Under the pieces are notes generated by a model. The model worked only from the letters and a program-made list of their open reading frames with translations. It was not told the origin of the DNA and did not search any database. From contig CALCNO010000210.1 of the NCBI GenBank assembly GCA_937897615.1, positions 1-5,170 of the forward strand: a stretch of DNA of 5,170 nt. Reading direction: 5' to 3'. The DNA is from an uncultured Anaerolineaceae bacterium (lineage in GTDB: Bacteria; Chloroflexota; Anaerolineae; Anaerolineales; Anaerolineaceae). Made by a program: the position numbers and the translations under genes. Of the stretch, positions 1 through 4,687 are shown in pieces (within the stretch, counting starts at the first letter, position 1; every line of letters starts with the position of its first letter).

Positions 1-215
1 CGGCAGTGGAGCAGCCGCGCGAAGAGTGGCGCCAGAACGCCGTGCGCAGCGGGCTGGAACCTTACGCCACCGAAACGCTGCTCAAAATGTTTGCCTATTA
101 TGACCAATTCGGCCTGGTGGGAAACCCCACAGTGCTGGGGGCGCTGCTGGGGCGCAAGCCCACCGGTTTTCGAGAGTTTGCGGCTCGTATCCTAAAAACG
201 GGAGAAGTGCATTAA
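1..215 (+). CDS. NmrA-like NAD(P)-binding protein, C-terminal fragment (5' end outside window)
   Basis: Only the last 70 or so codons are present. The frame is open to the left edge (an in-frame GCA precedes the GTG at 6-8), so that GTG is unlikely to be the true start. The end matches the C-terminal signature of NmrA-type atypical short-chain dehydrogenases: a helix with an aromatic pair and a Gly (LLKMFAYYDQFG), then LLGRKPTGFREFAARIL, the family's usual 'LxGRxPxxFxEFxxxxx' tail. Family members bind NAD(P)(H) through an N-terminal Rossmann fold, which is not visible here. Some are redox sensors and others are reductases or sugar-nucleotide-type enzymes, so no reaction can be assigned. The stop at 213-215 is 2 bp before the next gene's ATG, which suggests co-transcription. 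Confidence is good for the family and nil for the substrate. Confidence 0.72.
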   Translation, partial: AVEQPREEWRQNAVRSGLEPYATETLLKMFAYYDQFGLVGNPTVLGALLGRKPTGFREFAARILKTGEVH

Positions 216-217
216 TT

Positions 218-724
218 ATGGACAAGAAGAGAAGCCTGCAATACAACTTTGGCATGGATGCAATTCCCATCCTGTTCCATAGCCAGACCAACCAGTTCAT
301 GAAGTACCTGGAAAGAGACGGCCTCAAATTCCTCAATTTCTGGTGGAACCACGTGGGCGACCAACTGCCCGAAGAGAAGCGCACGGGTTCCGCCGGGATG
401 ACCTATGAGATCGAGCAACTGGACAACAAAACCAAAATGGTCATCATCACCCTGCCCACCCCCAAAGAGGATTTTGACCCGTATTTCCTCGGCTTCATCG
501 CCAAACCTGAAAAACGCGTGCTGTGGGTGCGCTTCCCCAACTGCATGGGCTTCGCCCTGGTGCGCGATGACGGATGCGACCAGCCCTATAAGACCGGCTT
601 TGGCTACCTGACCCCGCGCGGGGCATTTCGCCCGCAGGGCGTTGGCCTCAACCCGACCAAAAAAGACTTTAAGCGGCTGCTCAAGAGCCGGGCCAATCAA
701 AAGAAATCGTGGTGGAAAAAATGA
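218..724 (+). CDS. Unrecognised soluble 168-residue protein
   Basis: I do not recognise a family. The ATG at 218 follows the previous stop by 2 bp and has an SD-like GGAGAA at 201-206, somewhat far upstream, so translational coupling is plausible. The product has no signal peptide or membrane segment. It looks like a mixed alpha/beta globular domain rich in aromatics (FLNFWWNHVGD near residues 41-51; VLWVRFPNCMGFALV near 102-116). The tail from about residue 147 is strongly basic (KKDFKRLLKSRANQKKSWWKK region) and might contact nucleic acid, acidic partners or the membrane surface. The stop TGA (722-724) overlaps the ATG of the next gene in an ATGA junction, which ties it to the small membrane protein. 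The frame has normal coding character and a plausible protein, so the gene itself is likely real. Its function is unknown. Confidence 0.82.
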   Translation: MDKKRSLQYNFGMDAIPILFHSQTNQFMKYLERDGLKFLNFWWNHVGDQLPEEKRTGSAGMTYEIEQLDNKTKMVIITLPTPKEDFDPYFLGFIAKPEKRVLWVRFPNCMGFALVRDDGCDQPYKTGFGYLTPRGAFRPQGVGLNPTKKDFKRLLKSRANQKKSWWKK

Positions 725-1116
725 AAATTACTCCTGGATTGATCGCTGTACTGGTGGCAATGGTCTTCTTTTATCTGCGCATTGCCATGCTGCGCGGGCG
801 CAAAAGGCGCTACATTCGCGAATATGCCCTCAAACGCCGCAAGATCAACGGCCGCTCCAAGGGAGCCGCCCTGCCCGCCCCCGAACCCGGCAGCCCGCCC
901 TTCAACATCACCAGCTGGTGGCTGGTGGCGCTGGCCATTCTGCTCATGCTGGCGGGCATCATCGCCTACAACAACATGTCGCTCTTTGGCATTGACCTGA
1001 TCAAAGACCCCGCCTTTGTGGCAGCCTATTCGCAATACTGGTATGTGCCGGTGGCGCTGGGCGTGGTGGCCTTTGCTTTCTGCTTTGGCATCCCCAAACC
1101 CAGGATCGAAGACTAA
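721..1116 (+). CDS. Unrecognised small membrane protein with three predicted transmembrane segments
   Basis: I chose the ATG at 721 (131 residues) because it forms an ATGA overlap with the upstream stop and has a weak GGTGG at 711-715. In-frame GTGs at 709 and 712 would add only 3-4 residues. Three hydrophobic stretches are visible: about residues 4-24, 65-83 and 106-124. Between the first two lies a very basic loop (residues 25-47, many Arg and Lys) followed by a Pro/Ala-rich stretch (50-60). By the positive-inside rule the basic loop is cytoplasmic, giving an outside N-terminus and inside C-terminus. No catalytic or transport motif is evident. The stop at 1114-1116 lies 12 bp before the strong hairpin terminator, so this is the last gene of the + strand unit. 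Its partner is presumably the preceding unknown gene. Confidence 0.82.
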   Translation: MKITPGLIAVLVAMVFFYLRIAMLRGRKRRYIREYALKRRKINGRSKGAALPAPEPGSPPFNITSWWLVALAILLMLAGIIAYNNMSLFGIDLIKDPAFVAAYSQYWYVPVALGVVAFAFCFGIPKPRIED

Positions 1117-1128
1117 ACAGTGTGGACA

Positions 1129-1164
1129 AAAAAACAGTGAGAGGAAATCCTCTCACTGTTTTTT
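1129..1164. terminator. Strong bidirectional intrinsic terminator between convergent genes
   Basis: A perfect 16-bp inverted repeat (1129-1144 with 1149-1164) encloses the 4-nt loop AAAT. The core stem is ACAGTGAGAGG / CCTCTCACTGT and its outer pairs are A:T. On the + strand the hairpin ends in TTTTTT followed by ATTT. On the - strand the mirror-image run of seven Ts (complement of 1128-1134) plays the same role. It sits between the + strand membrane-protein stop (1116) and the - strand kinase stop (1167), exactly where a shared terminator is expected. The structure is read directly; two-way function is inferred. Confidence 0.93.
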
Positions 1165-1166
1165 AT

Positions 1167-2798
1167 TTAATGCCTGGCCGGCAGGATCACCGTAAAGCGT
1201 GCGCCCTCGCCGGGGCTGCTTTCCACCATGATCTGCCCGCCGTGCGCCTGGATGGTGCGCTTGACCAGCGACAGCCCCAGGCCAACGTCGTGCCCCTTGC
1301 GCTTGGTGGTAAAGTATGGCTCAAAGATCTTGTCCAGGTTCTGGTCGCTAATGCCGGCGCCGTTATCGCGCACCTCAACGTAAAAAACATCTTCCTCAAA
1401 ATGCGAGGTAACCTTCACCTCGCCCTTTTTCTCGCCAATGGCCTCCACCGCGTTCATCAGCAGGTTGATCCACACCCCCTGCAAATGAGTGAAGGAGCCT
1501 TTATACAGCGGCAGCTGTTCGGCGCGGTCAAATGTGACCTTGATCTGGTGGGTGAGGAACTCGTGCGAGACCATCATCAACGCGCTCTGCAAGGACTCGT
1601 TGAGGTCCATTTCTTCGAACTCGTAATCCTCTTTGCGCACCAGGCCCAGCAGGTTGCGCGCCACATTGGAAGCGCGCACAGCCGCCATCTCGATCAGCTT
1701 CACCGATTCAATATTTTCCTGCTGCTCGGCGGGCAAATCCTCCAGCAGCAGCTGCGAGTTCACCAGAATGGAGGTAAGCGGATTGTTGATCTCGTGGGCA
1801 ACACCGGCAGCCAGCTGGCCGATGGCCGCCAGCTTCTCGGTTTGCATCACTTCCATCTCCAGCCTGCGGATGTCGGTGATATCCTGCTCCATCAAGATCA
1901 CGTGGTCCACTTCTTTGCAGGCATCAAAGACCGGGTAAGTGGCCACGGTCCAATCCGTGCTTTCGCCATTCTCTGCTTCAAACGCCGCCGTGCGGTGCAG
2001 TGATCTGCCGGTTTCAAAAGTGGCCGCAGCGTTGCAATCGGCGCAGGGCGCGCTGAGGCCGTAGAGCGCCTGGTAGCACACCCTGCCGTAAAGGGTGCGC
2101 GGGTCTTGCCCGGCCCGCTGGGCGCGCGCCTGGTTGATGGCGGTGATGACGTATTCCTTGTCGATGATGTAATACGACTGCGGAATGCTGTCGAAGATCG
2201 AGCGCAGCATGTTGCGAGACTGTAAAAGCTGCGCCTTGCTGAACTTGGCCTCAGCTTCAGAGGCGCCCAGTTCCCGCACCACTTCGTTGTGGTAAAGCGC
2301 ATCCGCAAGGGCTGTCAGGATGAGCATCACGCCGGTGAGCGCAGATTCCTCCGGTGGGAAGGGGGTGCAGTTGATAAAGTTGACCGCCCCAAAGATCACC
2401 GAGTGGCTGTGCAGCGGCGCACTGACGATGTTGTGCAGCGCCACGCCCTTCACGCCATCCAGCGCCTCGCTGGAAGAACTGGCAGCGTAATCCCCTTGCC
2501 AGCAGGCGATGCCCGCGCCCTTGAGCGCCTGAACGATAAAGCTGTGTTCAGAGGGCAGGTTGCTGGTTATCTTCCAATCTACCCCCGCCCCAAATTCTTT
2601 CTTTGTGAACACGCCGGAACGCTCCGGGTCCACCAGGATCAGGGCAATGGCCTCGGCATTGAGGTACTCCCTGGCGATCTTCAGGAACAGGTGGTCGGGG
2701 TTGGGCGTTTGCGCGGCCTGGTTCTGCGCCAGGGCGATTGAACGCAATACTTCTTCCAGTTTGGCGGGGCTTTTTAGGTGTTGCTCGGTCTGGGTCAT
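1167..2798 (-). CDS. Cytoplasmic GAF-PAS sensor histidine kinase
   Basis: This 543-residue kinase has no transmembrane segment or signal peptide, so it should sense a cytoplasmic cue. The domains in order are: a GAF-like domain at about residues 20-170, a PAS domain at about 195-310, HisKA with the phospho-acceptor His335 in GVAHEINNPL, and a C-terminal HATPase_c. The ATPase shows an N-box (NLLMNAVEA, Asn445/Asn449), a G1 box (RDNGAGI, Asp478), an F-box (FEPYFTTK, 492-499) and a G2 box (VGLGLSLV, 505-512). All catalytic motifs look intact. The HEINNPL form of the H-box is typical of NtrB-like kinases. The PAS domain carries CYQALYGLSAPCADC (Cys241, 252, 255). The ATG overlaps the response-regulator stop by 4 bp (ATGA, 2795-2798), with AGGA at 2810-2813 as a rather distant SD. 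It is the second gene of the operon, and the regulator just upstream is the obvious partner. The signal sensed is unknown. Confidence 0.96.
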   Translation of the reverse strand: MTQTEQHLKSPAKLEEVLRSIALAQNQAAQTPNPDHLFLKIAREYLNAEAIALILVDPERSGVFTKKEFGAGVDWKITSNLPSEHSFIVQALKGAGIACWQGDYAASSSSEALDGVKGVALHNIVSAPLHSHSVIFGAVNFINCTPFPPEESALTGVMLILTALADALYHNEVVRELGASEAEAKFSKAQLLQSRNMLRSIFDSIPQSYYIIDKEYVITAINQARAQRAGQDPRTLYGRVCYQALYGLSAPCADCNAAATFETGRSLHRTAAFEAENGESTDWTVATYPVFDACKEVDHVILMEQDITDIRRLEMEVMQTEKLAAIGQLAAGVAHEINNPLTSILVNSQLLLEDLPAEQQENIESVKLIEMAAVRASNVARNLLGLVRKEDYEFEEMDLNESLQSALMMVSHEFLTHQIKVTFDRAEQLPLYKGSFTHLQGVWINLLMNAVEAIGEKKGEVKVTSHFEEDVFYVEVRDNGAGISDQNLDKIFEPYFTTKRKGHDVGLGLSLVKRTIQAHGGQIMVESSPGEGARFTVILPARH

Positions 2799-3583
2799 TT
2801 TTTATCTGGTCCTGAATCTTCCCGTATGGTGTACCCGTAACCGGGTACCGTTTCAATGAACAGCGGCGAGAGGGGGTCGGTTTCAATGCGGTTGCGCAGG
2901 TTCTTGATGTGCACGCGCACCAGGTCCGGGCTGCCGGTATCGGAAGGGTAATCCCAAATCTCATCCAGCAGGCGGTTGGGCGAGAAGATCTCGCCGGGGT
3001 GGCACATCAGGTGCGATAAGAGGCTGAACTGCACGGGGGTGAGCAGCACCTTCTTTTTGTCGGGCAGGGTCACTTCAAAGGATTTCAAATCCAGCGAGTA
3101 CCCCCTCAATTCCAGGCAGTTGCGGCTTTCCACATAGGTCGGGAACGCCCGGTAGCGCTGCACTTCCTCCGCCTCGCCGGTGATGAGCGCCTTGGCCCGG
3201 ATGATATCCTGGGTACGGCGCAGCACCGCTCGCACACGCAGGAGCAGTTCCTGCAGGTTGAAAGGCTTGTTGATGTAATCGTCCGCGCCGGCCTGGAAGC
3301 CGGTGATGCGGTCTTCGTCGCTCGTGTGCGCGGTGAGGAAGATGATGGGCACATGCTTTACTGCAGGGTCGTTGCGGATCTCGCGGCAAACGCTGTACCC
3401 GTCCATGCCCGGCATGGTCACGTCCAGCAGCACCAGGTCGGGGATGCTGCGATGCACCATCTCCAGTGCCTGCGTGCCCGAGGCCGCCAGGGTTACCTTG
3501 TAGCTCTCGCGGCGCAGGCAGCGCTCCACCGTGATGGCCACATTATCGTCGTCTTCTACAAGTAAAATGTTAACCGGATTCAC
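2795..3583 (-). CDS. OmpR/PhoB-family response regulator
   Basis: The 262-residue product has a receiver domain at about residues 4-118. It shows the acidic pocket Glu10/Asp11/Asp12, phospho-acceptor Asp54 (LLDVTMPGMDG), Thr84 (IIFLTAHT) and Lys106 (NKPF), all intact. A winged-helix DNA-binding domain occupies about 150-255, with the LTPVQFSLLSHLM entry helix, a recognition-helix region LVRVHIKNLRNRIE (221-234) and the wing IETVPGYGYTIRE. The linker (about 122-150) is slightly long. Phosphorylation by the adjoining kinase would promote dimer binding to direct-repeat DNA. The start is GTG at 3581-3583, chosen because a GAGGG SD lies 7 nt upstream (3591-3595). Its stop overlaps the kinase ATG. 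It is the first gene after an AT-rich control region. Targets are not shown by the sequence. Autoregulation and control of the neighbouring shell operon are both reasonable guesses. Confidence 0.96.
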   Translation of the reverse strand: MNPVNILLVEDDDNVAITVERCLRRESYKVTLAASGTQALEMVHRSIPDLVLLDVTMPGMDGYSVCREIRNDPAVKHVPIIFLTAHTSDEDRITGFQAGADDYINKPFNLQELLLRVRAVLRRTQDIIRAKALITGEAEEVQRYRAFPTYVESRNCLELRGYSLDLKSFEVTLPDKKKVLLTPVQFSLLSHLMCHPGEIFSPNRLLDEIWDYPSDTGSPDLVRVHIKNLRNRIETDPLSPLFIETVPGYGYTIREDSGPDKK

Positions 3584-3590
3584 AATGGTT

Positions 3591-3595
3591 CCCTC
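3591..3595 (-). promoter_or_regulatory. Shine-Dalgarno site fixing the GTG start of the response regulator
   Basis: On the - strand, GAGGG lies 7 nt before the GTG start codon. No nearby in-frame ATG has comparable support, and this start gives the expected short run into the first receiver beta-strand (NILLVEDDD). Confidence 0.75.
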
Positions 3596-3627
3596 GAATC
3601 ATTCTCAACACCGATTAAAGTTATCTA

Positions 3628-3656
3628 ATAATGATACATTTTGAGTTTTTTTGCAA
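3628..3656 (-). promoter_or_regulatory. Candidate sigma-70-type promoter of the regulator-kinase operon
   Basis: On the - strand TTGCAA (3656-3651, -35-like) is separated by 17 nt from CATTAT (3633-3628, -10-like, 4 of 6 consensus). Transcription would start near 3621, giving a leader of about 38 nt before the GTG. The stretch is far more AT-rich than the surrounding genes, as promoters often are. The hexamers are weak and other pairings are possible, so treat the exact position as tentative. Confidence 0.4.
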
Positions 3657-3667
3657 CCTTTTTTCAA
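3635..3667 (-). repeat. Three 11-bp-phased repeat units, candidate response-regulator operator
   Basis: Read on the - strand, three consecutive 11-nt units occur: TTGAAAAAAGG, TTGCAAAAAAA and CTCAAAATGTA. Units 1 and 2 agree at 8 of 11 positions; unit 3 shares only the A-rich centre. OmpR/PhoB-family regulators bind direct repeats spaced about 11 bp apart, and this array overlaps the candidate -35 of the operon encoding such a regulator. A-tracts can produce such periodicity by chance, so an operator role is only a suggestion. Confidence 0.35.
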
Positions 3668-3682
3668 GTTGGTTTATTAACC

Positions 3683-3704
3683 AAAAACCGCCTTGCGGCG
3701 GTTT
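3683..3704 (-). terminator. Intrinsic terminator of the shell-protein operon
   Basis: An 8-bp perfect stem (AAACCGCC / GGCGGTTT, 3685-3692 with 3697-3704) closes a 4-nt loop. On the - strand the loop is GCAA, a stable GNRA tetraloop, and the stem runs into a short T run (3687-3683). The hairpin begins inside the TAA stop codon of the vertex-protein gene (3703-3705), so terminator and stop are fused. This separates shell transcription from the regulator operon, though the five-base T run may permit some readthrough. Confidence 0.8.
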
Positions 3705-3975
3705 AGTTTTCCAGCGTAATTGAGTCCACGATGCCTACGATGACCGAAATGATACAGGCGTCCGGGTTGCCCAGCACCTGGCGGGCGCCGTTGCCCTCAC
3801 GGTTGACCAGCACCGTATCGCCCACGCCGGCATGCGCATGGTCAATGGCGATGAAGTCCTCGTCCACCGCGTCGCCGGGCAGCACCAGCGGGCGCACCAC
3901 CAGCAGCTTGTGGTTCTTGTAATGCGGGTGGCTGATGGTGGTCACCACAGTGCCGGTCACTTTGCCAAGAATCAT
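3703..3975 (-). CDS. BMC-P vertex protein, EutN/CcmL family (canonical copy)
   Basis: This is a 90-residue single-domain protein of the usual length for the EutN/CcmL family, whose pentamers cap the vertices of bacterial microcompartments. Visible signatures are an N-terminal strand GKVTGTVVTT (4-13), KLLVVRPL (23-30), the conserved turn AGVGDTVLVNRE (49-60) with the following GNGARQVLG (61-69), and the C-terminal strand VIVGIVDSI (78-86). The GxGAR segment matches the family's G(S/N)xAR loop, so this copy looks standard. The ATG forms an ATGA overlap with the preceding vertex gene (3972-3975) and has GGAG 5 nt upstream (3981-3984). It is the last gene of the shell operon and its stop is built into the terminator hairpin. 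Family assignment is firm. The specific compartment type is not determined. Confidence 0.95.
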   Translation of the reverse strand: MILGKVTGTVVTTISHPHYKNHKLLVVRPLVLPGDAVDEDFIAIDHAHAGVGDTVLVNREGNGARQVLGNPDACIISVIVGIVDSITLEN

Positions 3976-4292
3976 GCCAGCTCCGTTGTTCCTTTGGAAA
4001 GAATGATGTCCACTTCGCCATCCGGCCTGACCTTTAGCTGGTCCACAATGCCCACCAGCGCCAGGTCAACCGGCACAAATTTGATCTCCGGCATGGCCAG
4101 CGCCGCCTCGCGCGAGCGCACCATCACGCACACATCGCCTGGGCCAGCCTGCACCACATCAACGGCCACCTGCAGCGCCCCCACCGGCTCCAGATGGCGG
4201 CTCACCGGCTGCACCACCAGCAGTTTGAGGCCTTCCAGCCCCGGATACTTGAGGGTGCTGACCGCCGTGCCTTTGACAATACCCAGCAGCAT
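3972..4292 (-). CDS. BMC-P vertex protein, EutN/CcmL family (divergent, C-terminally extended copy)
   Basis: This 106-residue protein shares the fold signatures of the neighbouring vertex protein: GIVKGTAVST (4-13), GLKLLVVQPV (21-30), VDVVQAGPGDVCVMVRS (44-60) and LALVGIVD (77-84). It differs in three ways. The turn is GPGD rather than GVGD. The usual GxxAR loop is replaced by REAALAMPEIKF, so the loop Arg is missing. About 22 residues follow the normal last strand (QLKVRPDGEVDIILSKGTTELA region). It could form its own pentamers or mix with the downstream paralogue. The start lies 3 bp after the upstream stop with no good SD (GGGG about 12 nt away), which implies translational coupling. The stop overlaps the next ATG. 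Paralogous BMC-P copies are known in several compartment types. Confidence 0.93.
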   Translation of the reverse strand: MLLGIVKGTAVSTLKYPGLEGLKLLVVQPVSRHLEPVGALQVAVDVVQAGPGDVCVMVRSREAALAMPEIKFVPVDLALVGIVDQLKVRPDGEVDIILSKGTTELA

Positions 4293-4295
4293 GGC

Positions 4296-4652
4296 TTACT
4301 TGATCCCCACGTTGTTGAGCACGCGCGTGATGATCGTCTCCAGCAGCACCGGGTCGATCTGCGTACCTAATTTGGCGTTCACCGCATCGCGGATGCGCTG
4401 GCGCAGCTGCTCATCGCCGCCGCTGCTTTCCTTCTGGCATGGGCAGGGCGCGGGGACAGTTTCGGCGGAAAGGTACGGGCGCACCGGCGCCGCCGGCGGC
4501 AATTGCTGCGGCTGAAGCAGCGCCACGCCCAGCCTGCCGGCTTTTTCGTAGGCCAGCTCGGTGAGCACGGTGTCTGAATCTATATTTAATGAAAGAACCC
4601 CGCGCGCAGCCATGTCCTCAATATCGCGTTCGGTGTAAAACTTCTTTGCCAT
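4296..4652 (-). CDS. Small BMC-operon protein of unknown function with encapsulation-peptide-like C-terminus
   Basis: I do not recognise a named family. The ATG at 4650-4652 is chosen because a perfect AGGAGG lies 5 nt upstream; longer readings would overlap the upstream shell gene. The 118-residue product has three parts. Residues 1-46 form a compact module (FYTERDIEDM, DSDTVLTELA, AGRLGVALL). Its spacing recalls, from memory, the N-terminus of the ethanolamine cobalamin adenosyltransferase EutT (TE..., then LTPSA). Residues 47-80 are a Pro/Ala/Gln linker with a CPC motif (Cys70, Cys72). Residues 81-118 form two predicted amphipathic helices ending in IDPVLLETIITRVLNNV. That tail resembles the short helices that target cargo to microcompartment shells. 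Lying between BMC-T and BMC-P genes, it may be a cargo adaptor, scaffold or metal-binding accessory. The gene is certain; the role is inferred. Confidence 0.88.
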   Translation of the reverse strand: MAKKFYTERDIEDMAARGVLSLNIDSDTVLTELAYEKAGRLGVALLQPQQLPPAAPVRPYLSAETVPAPCPCQKESSGGDEQLRQRIRDAVNAKLGTQIDPVLLETIITRVLNNVGIK

Positions 4653-4657
4653 GAACA

Positions 4658-4679
4658 CCTCCTGGCCAGAAACTGGCCA
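4658..4679 (-). promoter_or_regulatory. Hairpin fused to a strong ribosome-binding site in the shell operon mRNA
   Basis: In the 35-nt gap between the BMC-T stop and the small gene, the - strand reads TGGCCAG TTT CTGGCCA, a perfect 7-bp GC-rich stem with a 3-nt loop (4679-4673 and 4669-4663). It runs directly into GGAGG, and the stem's last A is the first base of AGGAGG (4663-4658). There is no T run after it, so it is not a terminator. It could tune translation or mark an mRNA processing site between shell genes. Confidence 0.6.
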
Positions 4680-4687
4680 CTCCTGCT

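Noticed and set aside
212..700. - strand open frame of 162 codons opposite the unrecognised soluble gene
   Set aside because: It is antisense to a gene with clean operon spacing on both sides. It has no SD or operon partner, and the composition looks like a reverse reading of GC-rich codons.
709..720. GTG start at 709 for the membrane protein
   Set aside because: The ATG at 721 forms the ATGA overlap with the preceding stop, the same junction type used at two other places in the window. The alternative adds only four residues.
1122..2003. Long + strand open frame (293 codons) opposite the kinase
   Set aside because: It lies antisense to a kinase with all catalytic motifs intact. Its translation is a low-complexity His/Gln/Leu-rich string with no domain, and it starts inside the terminator region.
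3671..3682. Short inverted repeat GGTT-TATT-AACC beside the terminator
   Set aside because: Only four paired bases in AT-rich DNA is within chance, and no second copy is seen at a matching position.
3832..4515. + strand open frame of 227 codons across the shell genes
   Set aside because: It runs opposite three - strand genes with clear family or context support. The Ser/Thr/Arg-rich product is typical of a shadow frame.
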